DNA of 64,000 nt, from assembly GCF_000522505.1 (NCBI RefSeq), contig NZ_AZMV01000007.1:744001-808000 (forward strand), written 5' to 3'. Numbering within the stretch: position 1 is the first letter of the stretch; each line of letters opens with the position of its first letter. Under the pieces are notes generated by a model. That model was not told the origin of the DNA. It saw only the letters and a list, made by a program, of their open reading frames with translations, and searched no databases. The position numbers and the translations under genes are program-made. Origin of the DNA: Bifidobacterium moukalabense DSM 27321. Its GTDB lineage: Bacteria; Actinomycetota; Actinomycetes; Actinomycetales; Bifidobacteriaceae. Shown piece by piece: positions 20,944 through 29,753 of the stretch.

Positions 20944-21714
20944 CTATCGCACGTTGCGTTCGTAGATGTGCAGCATGCCTTTGAAGATGAGTTCCGGATC
21001 GTAGATGTCGATCATGTCGGTGTCGTCGGCGAACACACGGCTCAACCCGCCCGTCGCCACTACGCGGAAGTCCTCGTCGATCTCACGGTGGAACTGCACG
21101 ATGGTGCGTTCTATACCGCCCAGGAAGTTGTAGTACAGGCCCGCCTGCATGGCGGGTTTCGTGCTGGTGGCGAGAATCGACTTAGGGCGCGTGATCTCCA
21201 CCTCGGGCAGCTGTGCGGTCGCGTCCCACAACGCCGCCGCACCGGTGCGGATGCCTGTGGTGATGAGTCCGCAGATCACCGAGGCGTCGGCGGTCACGTA
21301 GTTGAACGTGGTGGCCGTGCCGAAATCCGCCACCAGGATCGGTCCGCCGTACTCGTAATACGCGCCCGCGCAGTCGGCGATGCAGTCGGAGCCCATGCTT
21401 TTCGGATTGTCTATGCGAATGTTGATGCCGGTCTTGACTCCCGGACCCACGATCATCGGATCGATGTCAAGGAACTTCACGATGCTCGCGCGGAATGAAT
21501 GCATGACCTTCGGCACCACGGAGGAGATGATCACGTCATCCACGTCTCCCGGTGCGAAACCGCTCAGCTTGAGGAACTGCGTGATCATCAGCCCATACTC
21601 GTCGGAGGTGTGGTTCGCCTTCGTGGTGATGCGGTACGTGCCCGCGATCCTGCCATCGTCGATGAATCCGAGCACGACGTTGGTGTTGCCGATGTCCACC
21701 GCAATCAAAAGCAT
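20944..21714 (-). CDS. coaX: Type III pantothenate kinase
   Basis: CoaX phosphorylates pantothenate, the first step of coenzyme A synthesis. The 256-residue protein begins MLLIAVDIGNTNVVLGFIDD (phosphate loop DxGNTN), and has GPGVKTGINIRIDNPKSMGSDCIADCAGAYYEYG with the catalytic Asp and monovalent-cation region, then ILVADFGTATTF and the conserved GxTRTGAAALWDATAQLP-like stretch. ASKHA fold, cytoplasmic. The SD on the minus strand is AAAGGAGA. It lies 29 bp after coaBC on the same strand, so these CoA genes form an operon. Confidence 0.95.
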   Translation of the reverse strand: MLLIAVDIGNTNVVLGFIDDGRIAGTYRITTKANHTSDEYGLMITQFLKLSGFAPGDVDDVIISSVVPKVMHSFRASIVKFLDIDPMIVGPGVKTGINIRIDNPKSMGSDCIADCAGAYYEYGGPILVADFGTATTFNYVTADASVICGLITTGIRTGAAALWDATAQLPEVEITRPKSILATSTKPAMQAGLYYNFLGGIERTIVQFHREIDEDFRVVATGGLSRVFADDTDMIDIYDPELIFKGMLHIYERNVR

Positions 21715-21743
21715 GCCAATCTCCTTTACGATCCCTGGAAACC

Positions 21744-23021
21744 CTATTCACCCGCGATGCCGGCATGCAGCCCGGCGAGTTCCGTGAGCACACGCTCGGC
21801 CAGCTCCCGCTTGCTCATCTTCCTCCAATGCTCGACATGCGGCTGCTCCGCGTTCGCTCCTGGCCTAAGCACGGTCACCACATTCGTATCGGTCGCGAAA
21901 CCGGCCCCTGGCGTGCGCAGATCGTTCGCGATCAGCATGTCGCAATGTTTGGAGGTGAGCTTTTTCGCCGCGTTCTTTTCAAGATCCTGCGTTTCCATGG
22001 CGAAACCGCACAGCGTCTGCCCCTCCCGCCTGTTGGCTCCCGCCCAGGCGAGAATGTCGGGATTCGAAACAAGCTCAAGCGTGATGCGCTCGCGTCCGTT
22101 CTTCTTGATTTTCTCGGCGGCCTGCTCGGCCGGGCGGAAATCGCCGACGGCGGCCGCCATGATGGTGATGTCGGAAGCCTCGAACGCACCTTGCACGGCC
22201 TGGAACATCTCCTGGGCGCTCCGTACGTTGACGACGTCGACGCCATGCGGTGCCTGGAGCGAAACGGGTCCGGACACCAACGTCACCTTCGCGCCCATGT
22301 TCCGTGCCTGTTCGGCGATGGCATACCCCATCTTGCCCGTCGAATGATTCGTCAGATAGCGTACCGGGTCGAGCGGCTCCTGCGTAGGCCCGGCGGTGAC
22401 CAGCACGTTGCGCCCCCGCAACGGCAATCGACTGTCCGGAAGATCGCCACGCAGCAGTTCCGCCACGGCAGTCTCGATGCCGGCCGGCTCCTCCATGCGC
22501 CCCTTGCCGATATCGCGGCAGGCGAGCATGCCGGATTCCGGCTCCACGATCGTCCAGCCAAGTTCCCTGCATGTCTGGAGGTTGCGTTGCGTCACGGCGT
22601 TGGCATACATATGCACGTTCATGGCGGGGCACAGCACCTTCGGGCCTTCGTCATAGGCGAGGATCGTGCTCGTCAGCTGGTCGTCGGCGATGCCGCATGC
22701 GATTTTCGCGATCGAATCGGCGCTCGCCGGCGCGACTACCAGAATGTCGGCCCATTTCGCGTCATCCACATGATTGATCTGCGTGGGATGCATGGCCATT
22801 GCGGAAACGTCGCCGTCGATACGCTGAGCGGTGAACATCGCCGTGCGTGTCGGCGTATGCGTCAATGACGTGAACGTCAGGGGAGCGACGAATTCCTGCG
22901 CGGCCGCGGTCATCACCACACGCACCTCATGCCCCTGCTTGCTCCAGTCGGAGGCGAGATGGCAAGCCTTGAAGGCGGCGATGCTGCCGGTGACCCCAAG
23001 AAGAATATGCGCAGTGGTCAT
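21744..23021 (-). CDS. coaBC: Bifunctional phosphopantothenoylcysteine decarboxylase / phosphopantothenate-cysteine ligase
   Basis: CoaBC joins cysteine to 4'-phosphopantothenate and decarboxylates the product, steps two and three of CoA synthesis. The 425-residue protein starts MTTAHILLGVTGSIAAFKACHL (flavin-binding CoaC part), with CPAMNVHMYANAVTQRNL and CRDIGKGRMEEP (substrate-recognition clamp). After about residue 190 comes the CoaB domain: VTAGPTQEPLDPVRYLTNHSTGKMGYAIAE. ATG 23021 matches the family N-terminus; the frame stays open upstream without family similarity. It is in one operon with coaX. Confidence 0.95.
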   Translation of the reverse strand: MTTAHILLGVTGSIAAFKACHLASDWSKQGHEVRVVMTAAAQEFVAPLTFTSLTHTPTRTAMFTAQRIDGDVSAMAMHPTQINHVDDAKWADILVVAPASADSIAKIACGIADDQLTSTILAYDEGPKVLCPAMNVHMYANAVTQRNLQTCRELGWTIVEPESGMLACRDIGKGRMEEPAGIETAVAELLRGDLPDSRLPLRGRNVLVTAGPTQEPLDPVRYLTNHSTGKMGYAIAEQARNMGAKVTLVSGPVSLQAPHGVDVVNVRSAQEMFQAVQGAFEASDITIMAAAVGDFRPAEQAAEKIKKNGRERITLELVSNPDILAWAGANRREGQTLCGFAMETQDLEKNAAKKLTSKHCDMLIANDLRTPGAGFATDTNVVTVLRPGANAEQPHVEHWRKMSKRELAERVLTELAGLHAGIAGE

Positions 23022-23176
23022 GGCCTCACAGGTCCTTCCATATAGCAAGCCGACAACGAGGTCAAGTATATATCGAAGCGGGATGCGGCAGCGGGCATGC
23101 CGAACGGTAGAATCGGACGTTGGTAACCGACCCGTATGGGCGGCCAACCGCAGATCACCATCACGTAGGAGCAAAC

Positions 23177-24811
23177 ATGTCGCAATCTTCAGGTGCGCAC
23201 GACGAAACCGGCGCAACCGAGTCGAAGACCAGCGCGGCGAGCACCGACGCAACGCTTAATGCTCGCGTCAAATCGCCGAAACGCAACGGATCCAACAAAT
23301 GGATCCATATCATCATCGCGGCCGTCGCCGTGGTCGCCGTCATCATCGGCGTCACGGTAGCGCGCAACAGCGGCGACACCGACGGATCCGCCGGCACGGC
23401 GAATACCGCCGATACCGTGACCATCGGGCTCAAACTCGCCCCCGTCAGCCTTGACATCCGCCACCAATCCGGTTCCGCCATCGAGCAGGTGCTCATCGGC
23501 AACGTCTACGAGGCGCTGCTGTCACGCGATTCCGACAACAAGGTGCAGCCGGGTCTCGCCACAAGCTGGGACATCTCCAAAGACGGCAAGACCTACACCT
23601 TCCATCTCAACAGGAACATGAACTTCTCCAACGGCGACAGACTCGACGCCGAAGACGTGGCATGGTCCATCAACCAGCTCAAGGAACGGCAGTACTACAA
23701 CGCCAATCAGGTGGCGAGCCTCGAGAAGGCCGAAGTCGTCGACGCCAACACCGTGAAGCTCACGCTTTCGAGCCCCGACTCCAACCTGCTGTGGTACCTG
23801 ACCGGCCGCCCGGGTCTCGTATTCGACAAGCAGGCCAAGTACGATGCGAAAACCGAAGCCATCGGCTCCGGACCGTATACGGTCGAATCCTTCGACTCCA
23901 GCAGCAGGATGGTGCTCAAGGCCAATCCGAAATACTGGGGCACTTCGCACAAGGCCGTTACGCAGAACGTGATTCTACGTTTCCTGACCGATGACAACGC
24001 GGCCGTCAACGCCCTGAAAAGCGGTGACGTGGACGTGCTTTCCCCGGTCAACGCCACGCTTGCGAAATCGCTGGATTCCAAAACCTACAAGGTCTCCGCG
24101 GCCGACGGCAGCGACAAATACGTGCTTGCCTTCAACTGCGCCAACGCCAAGCTTTCCGACAAGCGCATACGGCAGGCCATCCGCTACGCCATCAACCACA
24201 AGGAGATCATCGCCTCCAGGGGGAACGTCGACTATGCGCTCGGCGGGCCGATCCCATCCGTCGATCCCGGCTATGAAGACCTGACCGACCTGTATCCGTA
24301 CGATCTCGACAAGGCGAAGTCCCTTATGGCCGAAGCCGGCTATTCCACCGACAAGCCGCTGAAGCTCACCCTCACCTACGCCAACACGTACGGCACCGAA
24401 CTCGGCGACCAGCTACGCAGCCAGCTTGCCGAAATCGGCGTCGACCTGACCATTGACTACGTGGAATTCTCCACATGGCTGCAGGACGTGCACGCCAACG
24501 GCGACTACGAATTGTCGCTGGTGGATCATGCCGAAAGCCACGATTTCTACAAGTGGACCACGCCGGGCTACTACTACCATTACGACAACAAGGAGGTGCA
24601 GTCGCTGTATGCCAAGGCGCTGGCCGCGACCGACGATGCCTCCAGCAACGACTACCTCAAGCAGGCGGCGAAGATCGTCAGCGAGGATTCGCCGGCGGAC
24701 TGGCTGTTTGGATACCGCGTGACCGTGGCATACAACAGGAATATTTCCGGATTCCCGGAGAAGCTCAGCCAGACGGTGCTGCCGTTGTGGGCGATTTCCA
24801 AGGCGCAGTAG
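23177..24811 (+). CDS. Peptide-type ABC transporter substrate-binding protein, membrane-anchored
   Basis: A family 5 (Dpp/Opp/nickel) binding protein of 544 residues. The start at ATG 23177 follows TAGGAG. The N-terminus is unusual: about 40 polar residues (MSQSSGAHDETGATESK), then one hydrophobic helix (WIHIIIAAVAVVAVIIGVTV, residues 41-60) and no lipobox Cys, so it is anchored by a membrane helix. Family 5 features include YEALLSRDSDNKVQPGLATSWDISKDGKTYTFHLNRNMNFSNGD and VDVLSPVNATLAKSLDS. It begins a five-gene importer operon; the substrate could be peptides, a sugar or a metal chelate. Confidence 0.9.
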   Translation: MSQSSGAHDETGATESKTSAASTDATLNARVKSPKRNGSNKWIHIIIAAVAVVAVIIGVTVARNSGDTDGSAGTANTADTVTIGLKLAPVSLDIRHQSGSAIEQVLIGNVYEALLSRDSDNKVQPGLATSWDISKDGKTYTFHLNRNMNFSNGDRLDAEDVAWSINQLKERQYYNANQVASLEKAEVVDANTVKLTLSSPDSNLLWYLTGRPGLVFDKQAKYDAKTEAIGSGPYTVESFDSSSRMVLKANPKYWGTSHKAVTQNVILRFLTDDNAAVNALKSGDVDVLSPVNATLAKSLDSKTYKVSAADGSDKYVLAFNCANAKLSDKRIRQAIRYAINHKEIIASRGNVDYALGGPIPSVDPGYEDLTDLYPYDLDKAKSLMAEAGYSTDKPLKLTLTYANTYGTELGDQLRSQLAEIGVDLTIDYVEFSTWLQDVHANGDYELSLVDHAESHDFYKWTTPGYYYHYDNKEVQSLYAKALAATDDASSNDYLKQAAKIVSEDSPADWLFGYRVTVAYNRNISGFPEKLSQTVLPLWAISKAQ

Positions 24812-24883
24812 CGTGATATGTCGCGCTGTCGCGTCGCGGCCTGTGCGCTGCCATACGAGGTATTCCGGAAGTGAGGGACGGGT

Positions 24884-25864
24884 ATGAGATTCGTCTGTAG
24901 ACGGCTTCTGCTGTTTGCGGGGGCGCTGGTGGGACTGTCGCTGCTGGTGTTCGCGCTGCTGCGGATTCTGCCGGGCGATGTGGCAGCCGTGGTTGCCGGA
25001 ACCAACGCGACGGCGGAACAGCTCGCCTCGTTGCGCTCGCAGATGGGACTGGACAAGTCGTATGCGGCACAGTATGGCGATTGGATCGTCGGGCTGTTGC
25101 ATGGCGATCTCGGCACTTCCGTGGTCAGTGGCAAAGCGGTGGCCGCGCAGGTGTCCTCACACGCCTCCGTTACATTCCCGCTGATCGTATTCAGCTTGCT
25201 GATAGCGCTGGCGATCGGATTGCCGCTCGGTTGCGCGGCGGTGTTGACCCGCAATGCGCGACTGCGTGGGGTGTTCCATGTGATTGCGATCGTGGCCGGT
25301 GCGGTTCCGGCACTATGGGGTGGCCTGTTGCTGATTCTGCTGTTCTCGAAGGGCAGCGGGCTGTTAGGATTGCTGCCCTCGCAGGGTTTTCCGGACGCAG
25401 GCTGGTCCGCTCCGCTGAGCGCGTTGGCCGCATTGATGCTGCCTGCATTGGCCACGGGCATTACGGCCGGCGCGTCGATCATGCGCTATACGCGCGCCGC
25501 GGTGGGGGATGTGGCCTCTTCGCAGGCGGTCGATATGGCCATGGCATGCGGCATGACGCGCAGGCAGGCTGTGCTGCGCGTGGCCTTGCGCCTGGCGACT
25601 CCGCAGCTGGTGTCGGTGATCGGACTGACCTTCGCGCAGATGGTCACCGGGGTGATGGTGGTGGAGAACCTGTTCGCATTGCCCGGCCTTGGTTCGATGC
25701 TGGTCACCGACGTGGGCAATCGTGATCTGGTCGCGGTGCAGAGCGAATTGTTCCTGCTTGCGGCGTTCTTCCTGTTCCTGGGATTGCTGGTCGATCTGCT
25801 GCATCGTGCACTCGACCCGCGTCTGAAGAACGCAACCGTCGGCTCGGGGGAGGTGTTGGCATGA
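24884..25864 (+). CDS. Peptide-type ABC transporter permease (DppB-like)
   Basis: This 326-residue inner-membrane permease belongs to the DppB/OppB group. It begins MRFVCRRLLLFAGALVGLSLLVFALLRILPGDVAAVVAG, matching the family's first helix and the conserved LPGD. It has the coupling loop near residues 205-225 (DVASSQAVDMAMACGMTRRQAVLR) and VVENLFALPGLGSMLVTDV near 265-283. The start of the next permease overlaps its stop (ATGA). It pairs with that protein to form the channel. Confidence 0.93.
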   Translation: MRFVCRRLLLFAGALVGLSLLVFALLRILPGDVAAVVAGTNATAEQLASLRSQMGLDKSYAAQYGDWIVGLLHGDLGTSVVSGKAVAAQVSSHASVTFPLIVFSLLIALAIGLPLGCAAVLTRNARLRGVFHVIAIVAGAVPALWGGLLLILLFSKGSGLLGLLPSQGFPDAGWSAPLSALAALMLPALATGITAGASIMRYTRAAVGDVASSQAVDMAMACGMTRRQAVLRVALRLATPQLVSVIGLTFAQMVTGVMVVENLFALPGLGSMLVTDVGNRDLVAVQSELFLLAAFFLFLGLLVDLLHRALDPRLKNATVGSGEVLA

Positions 25865-26730
25865 ACGGTCGCATACGTACTCTACGAATCGTGGCGCGAT
25901 CCATGTGGAGGCGTGCGAGCGGACGCTATGCGCTCGTCGTGATGGGCCTATGGCTGCTGGTGTCGGCGGTTTCATTGGTGTGGACACCATATTCGCTGCT
26001 GGCCACCGACGGTTTCGACACATGGGGCTCGCCGTCCTCCTCACACCTGTTGGGCACCGACGGCGTGGGTGCGGACGTGCTGAGCTGGCTGATGGCCGGC
26101 TCCCGTACGAATCTCGTGATCGCCGTGCTCACGGTGGTGGTCGCGGCCGCTTTCGGCTTGCTGCTCGTCGCCGCCATGGTGTCGTGCAACAGTGCGTTCT
26201 CATCCGCCTCCGTGGTCGTCGTGGATGCGCTGATTTCGATTCCGACGGTACTCGTCGCACTGATCCTATCCGTCCCGTTCGGTGCGTCCGCCGCGGTGAT
26301 CGTCGCCGCCTGCGGATTCGCGTATGGACTGAATCTGGCGCGGATTTTAAGACCCTCCGCCTTATTGGCCGCACGTTCGGCATATGTGGAATCGGCCATA
26401 TGGTCGGGGGCCAGCCCGATCCGCGTGTTCTTCACGCATATCATGCCGAACACGCTGCCGGTGCTGTCGGTGCAGCTGTCGATGAGCGCCGGAACCTCGC
26501 TGCTCGCGGAGGCCGGCCTGACCTATCTGGGCGTCGGTGTCGGCTCCGGCGTGCCCAGCTGGGGGCATTCACTCACCACGTCCGTACGGTTCATCAGCAT
26601 CTATCCGCTGGCCGTGGTATGGCCGGGGCTTGTCGTGACACTCGTGGTCATAGCGCTGAATCTGTTCGGCGACACCCTACGCGACGCCATCGATCCGCTG
26701 ACCAATCCGGCATTGAGGGAGGCCGCATGA
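25861..26730 (+). CDS. Peptide-type ABC transporter permease (DppC-like)
   Basis: The second permease of the importer, 289 residues. Typical DppC features: an N-terminal cytosolic stretch and helix, HLLGTDGVGADVLSWLMAGSRTNLVIAVL near residues 61-89, the coupling loop ARSAYVESAIWSGASPIRVFFTHIMPNTLP near 177-206, and LLAEAGLTYLGVGVGSGVPSWGHSL near 219-243. It overlaps both neighbours by 4 bp (ATGA at each junction), which indicates translational coupling. Confidence 0.93.
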   Translation: MNGRIRTLRIVARSMWRRASGRYALVVMGLWLLVSAVSLVWTPYSLLATDGFDTWGSPSSSHLLGTDGVGADVLSWLMAGSRTNLVIAVLTVVVAAAFGLLLVAAMVSCNSAFSSASVVVVDALISIPTVLVALILSVPFGASAAVIVAACGFAYGLNLARILRPSALLAARSAYVESAIWSGASPIRVFFTHIMPNTLPVLSVQLSMSAGTSLLAEAGLTYLGVGVGSGVPSWGHSLTTSVRFISIYPLAVVWPGLVVTLVVIALNLFGDTLRDAIDPLTNPALREAA

Positions 26731-27515
26731 GCGCAACCATCCGCGATCTCAACATCTCCATCGGCGGCAGAACAATCGTCGGCGATGTCGATATGGATAT
26801 AGCCGACGGCGAACGTGTCGGACTGATCGGCTCGTCCGGCTCCGGCAAATCCATGATTGCCAAGGCCATGATGGGGCTGCTGCCAGCCACTGCGCGGGTG
26901 GGTGGCTCCATCGAAATGGGAGGCAGGCAGGTCGTCGACGCCTCCGACATCGATATCGCCGATCTGCGTGGCCGGTATGTGGGCATGGTGTTTCAGAATC
27001 CGGCCGCTGCGTTGAATCCGGTGATGACCGTGGCACAGCAGGTCGGACTTCCCCTGTATCTGCATTACGATCTGACGTCGGCGGAACGTACGGAACGTGT
27101 CGGGGCCATGCTTGCCAAGGTGGGACTTGACGAGGATGTGCTGCCCAAGTACCCGCATGAACTGTCCGGCGGCCAGCAGCAGAGGGTCGGCATCGCGACC
27201 GCGCTGGTCACCTCGCCTCATCTGATCATCGCGGATGAGCCGACCACGGCGTTGGATTCCATCACCCAGCGTCGAATTGTCGATCTGCTGACCTCGCTGG
27301 TGGATGGTGCCGGGGCCTCCATGCTGTTCATCACGCATGATTTCGCGGTGCTGCATCGCGCGACCACACGCTGCTATGTGCTCGAACATGGCGGGATCGT
27401 CGAATCGGGGGCGACGGCGGATGTGCTGTCCTCACCGCAGACCGGGCAGGCCAGGCGACTGGTCGAGGCGGCCCGGAAACTGTCGCTCGCAGCGAAGGAG
27501 ACCGATCATGTCTGA
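26727..27515 (+). CDS. Peptide-type ABC transporter ATPase (DppD-like)
   Basis: A 262-residue ATPase starting at ATG 26727, which overlaps the upstream stop. Motifs: Walker A GSSGSGKSM, Q loop MVFQNPAAALNPVMTV, signature [10 protein letters not shown], Walker B LIIADEPTTALD, switch His MLFITHDFAVL. The C-terminal oligopeptide/HPY extension found in many DppD proteins is short or missing. It works as a heterodimer with the next ATPase, which overlaps it by 8 bp. Confidence 0.93.
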   Translation: MSATIRDLNISIGGRTIVGDVDMDIADGERVGLIGSSGSGKSMIAKAMMGLLPATARVGGSIEMGGRQVVDASDIDIADLRGRYVGMVFQNPAAALNPVMTVAQQVGLPLYLHYDLTSAERTERVGAMLAKVGLDEDVLPKYPHELSGGQQQRVGIATALVTSPHLIIADEPTTALDSITQRRIVDLLTSLVDGAGASMLFITHDFAVLHRATTRCYVLEHGGIVESGATADVLSSPQTGQARRLVEAARKLSLAAKETDHV

Positions 27516-28269
27516 CATCGTGTTGCGCGGGCGGGGCATCGACAAGTATTTCGGCCCGAAAAAACGTCGTAGGCAGGTGTTGTTCAGCGTCGATGTCGAC
27601 GTCCATGCGGGGGAGTGCCTGGCGGTGATCGGCGGTTCCGGCTCCGGCAAGACCACGCTCACCCGTGTGCTGCTCGGACTGGAATCCGCGGACGGTGGTG
27701 ACATCGCCTATCAGGGCGTCGGCATCGCGGACGATGCGCAACGATTACGCCGGCAGTCCGGTCTGGTGTTCCAGGATCCGTTCGGTTCCCTTGACCCACG
27801 CTGGCGTATCGAACGTTCCATCGCCGAACCATTGCGTCTGCACCATCCCGACTGGTCGCACGAGCGGGTGAGCGATCGCGTTGCGGAGGTGCTGCGGATG
27901 GTCGAGCTTGATCCGCAAGGCTTCCGCAGCCATTTCCCCATGGACCTTTCCGGTGGGCAGGCGCAACGTGCGGCGATCGCGCGCGCCATCGCGGATCGTC
28001 CGCGGATTCTGCTCGCCGACGAGCCGATGAGTGCCATCGACGTGGCCGCAAGAATCCGGATTCTCGATTCCTTCCAGCGGATTCGGCAGGCCGAGCCGGA
28101 TATGGCGCTGATCATGGTTTCGCATGATCTTGGCGTGGTACGGCATATCGCCGACCGCATCATGGTGCTGCATGACGGCAGGGTGGAGGAGACCGGGACG
28201 ACAGCGGAGGTGCTGGACGCCCCGCGGTGCGACTACACCCGCGAACTGATTCGGGCCGCCTCGCTGTAG
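27508..28269 (+). CDS. Peptide-type ABC transporter ATPase (DppF-like)
   Basis: The second ATPase of the importer, 253 residues from ATG 27508. Motifs: Walker [12 protein letters not shown] loop VFQDPFGSLDPRWRI, signature LSGGQAQRAA, Walker B ILLADEPMSAIDVAARI, switch His LIMVSHDLGVV. The Ser in LADEPMSAID and the LDPRWRI segment are typical of DppF/OppF. It is the last gene of the 23-28 kb operon and ends shortly before the regulatory region of the cysteine genes. Confidence 0.93.
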   Translation: MSDIVLRGRGIDKYFGPKKRRRQVLFSVDVDVHAGECLAVIGGSGSGKTTLTRVLLGLESADGGDIAYQGVGIADDAQRLRRQSGLVFQDPFGSLDPRWRIERSIAEPLRLHHPDWSHERVSDRVAEVLRMVELDPQGFRSHFPMDLSGGQAQRAAIARAIADRPRILLADEPMSAIDVAARIRILDSFQRIRQAEPDMALIMVSHDLGVVRHIADRIMVLHDGRVEETGTTAEVLDAPRCDYTRELIRAASL

Positions 28270-28321
28270 CCGGTGCGGCCATGTTTCGTAAGGGGTGACA
28301 CGCCGAAGTCCAAGGGTGTGG

Positions 28322-28327
28322 TATTGT
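28322..28327 (+). promoter_or_regulatory. Probable -10 element for a leaderless leader-peptide transcript
   Basis: TATTGT is followed by 7 bases and then the A of ATG 28335. That spacing would put the transcription start on the start codon, so the leader peptide would be translated from a leaderless mRNA. No good -35 at 17 bp was found. GTGACA at 28295-28300 is too far away. Confidence 0.45.
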
Positions 28328-28334
28328 TTGAGCC

Positions 28335-28367
28335 ATGTTCAATTTCTCATGTTGTTGCTGTCGCTGA
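28335..28367 (+). CDS. Poly-cysteine leader peptide, likely cysteine-responsive attenuator
   Basis: ATG 28335 opens a 10-codon frame, MFNFSCCCCR, ending in TGA at 28365-28367. Four consecutive Cys codons (TGT TGT TGC TGT, 28350-28361) lie next to the stop. Four in a row among ten residues is very unlikely by chance, because Cys is among the rarest residues in these proteins. The next gene makes cysteine or uses cysteine-related substrates. Poly-Cys leaderless uORFs that sense cysteinyl-tRNA are known from mycobacteria, where ribosome stalling at the Cys run alters downstream expression. The same role here is inferred. A hairpin begins at the stop codon. Confidence 0.75.
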   Translation: MFNFSCCCCR

Positions 28368-28447
28368 CCAACCGCCCGAGGGGCGCGTGGTTCATCGACG
28401 CATAACTTGAGATAGGACATTCCTCAACGTCTGGATTTGCACAGACG
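28367..28447 (+). promoter_or_regulatory. Hairpins after the poly-Cys leader peptide
   Basis: ACCA (28367-28370) pairs with TGGT (28388-28391) and CGCCC (28373-28377) with GGGCG (28381-28385), with a 2x2 internal loop and loop GAG. A ribosome stalled on the Cys codons would cover the 5' arm. A second hairpin, CGTCTG (28428-28433) with CAGACG (28442-28447), follows. Neither has a U tract, so the mechanism may be Rho-dependent or act on translation. The remaining sequence to 28671 is a long leader with no further gene recognised. Confidence 0.55.
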
Positions 28448-28671
28448 GTTGTGAATCGTCGGACTTTCGTTCTTCCACCGGCATGAATGCCGCGGTTGGA
28501 AAATACGTGCAACGCAAACGAATCCCATGACCATGCACGGTGCTGACGAACGAAAAAAACGACATCGCAACGGGTCCCGTTTCAACACTGCACGTGACAT
28601 CGCGAGCTTCTCGAACACAACGAAAAACAACGATCGAAAGCCCCGAAATCACACTGCGCAAAGGAAACGCC

Positions 28672-29682
28672 ATGACCATCCACAACTCCCTATCCGAACT
28701 GATCGGCAACACCCCGCTCGTCAGGCTCAACCACGTGACCGACGGCATCAAGGCCACCATTGCGGTCAAGGTCGAATACTTCAATCCGGGAGGTTCGTCC
28801 AAGGATCGCATCGCCGAACGCATCATCGACGCGGCCGAGCGAAGCGGCGAACTGAAGCCAGGTGGCGTAATCGTGGAACCGACCTCCGGCAACACCGGAG
28901 TGGGACTGGCCTTGGTGGCCCAGCAGCGCGGCTACCGTACCATCTTCACCCTGCCCGACAAGGTCTCCGAAGCCAAACGCGCAGTACTGCGCGCCTACGG
29001 GGCCGAAGTGGTCATAACCCCCACCGATGCCGGTCCGGACGACCCGCGTTCCTACTATCGGGTGGCCGAGCGTCTCGCCAAGGCGATTCCCGGCGGCTAC
29101 CGCCCGAACCAATACGACAATCCGAACGGCCCGGAAAGCCACTACCGCACCACCGGACCGGAAATCTGGCAGGCCACCGACCACAGAATCACGCACTTCG
29201 TGGCGGGCATCGGCACCGGCGGCACCATCTCCGGCACCGGCCGCTATCTGAAGGATGTTTCCGACGGGGCCGTGCAGGTCATCGGAGCCGATCCCGAGGG
29301 CTCCATCTATTCGAATCCCGATGACGTGCATCAGTACAAGATCGAAGGCGTCGGCGAGGATTTCTATCCGAAGGCCTTCAATCGTGAGCTGCCCGACGAG
29401 ATCGTACAGGTGAACGACGCGGAGGCGTTCGAAATGACCCGCCGTCTTGCGAACGAGGAAGGCCTGTTGGTCGGCGGTTCGTCCGGCATGGCCGTAGCAT
29501 CGGCCATCAAGTACGCCCGCGAGCACGATCTGGACGAAAGCCAACTCGTCGTGGTGCTGCTGCCGGATTCCGGCCGCGGTTACATGGAGAAGATCTTCAA
29601 CGACGACTGGATGCGTGCCAACGGCTTCGCCGACATCGTGGAACGCACCACCAAGCCAAGCCTGGCCGAACAGTATCTGTAA
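28672..29682 (+). CDS. Cystathionine beta-synthase / cysteine synthase family PLP enzyme
   Basis: A 336-residue fold-type II PLP enzyme that joins homocysteine (CBS) or sulfide (CysK) to serine or O-acetylserine. The PLP lysine is in FNPGGSSKDRIAER (about residue 43), the substrate loop is PTSGNTGVGLA (residues 69-79), and the phosphate loop is GIGTGGTISGTGRYL. The C-terminus (DDWMRANGFAD) resembles cystathionine beta-synthases more than CysK, but the regulatory CBS-domain pair is absent. Placed before a cystathionine gamma-synthase/lyase gene, it probably acts in trans-sulfuration. It is likely controlled by the upstream poly-Cys leader. ATG 28672 follows AAAGGAAA. Confidence 0.92.
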   Translation: MTIHNSLSELIGNTPLVRLNHVTDGIKATIAVKVEYFNPGGSSKDRIAERIIDAAERSGELKPGGVIVEPTSGNTGVGLALVAQQRGYRTIFTLPDKVSEAKRAVLRAYGAEVVITPTDAGPDDPRSYYRVAERLAKAIPGGYRPNQYDNPNGPESHYRTTGPEIWQATDHRITHFVAGIGTGGTISGTGRYLKDVSDGAVQVIGADPEGSIYSNPDDVHQYKIEGVGEDFYPKAFNRELPDEIVQVNDAEAFEMTRRLANEEGLLVGGSSGMAVASAIKYAREHDLDESQLVVVLLPDSGRGYMEKIFNDDWMRANGFADIVERTTKPSLAEQYL

Positions 29683-29753
29683 ACCGTAGACCCCGCATCA
29701 TGACCATCATCCGTTCAACCCAGACCATTCGCTATTTCCAAGGAGTTCCCATC

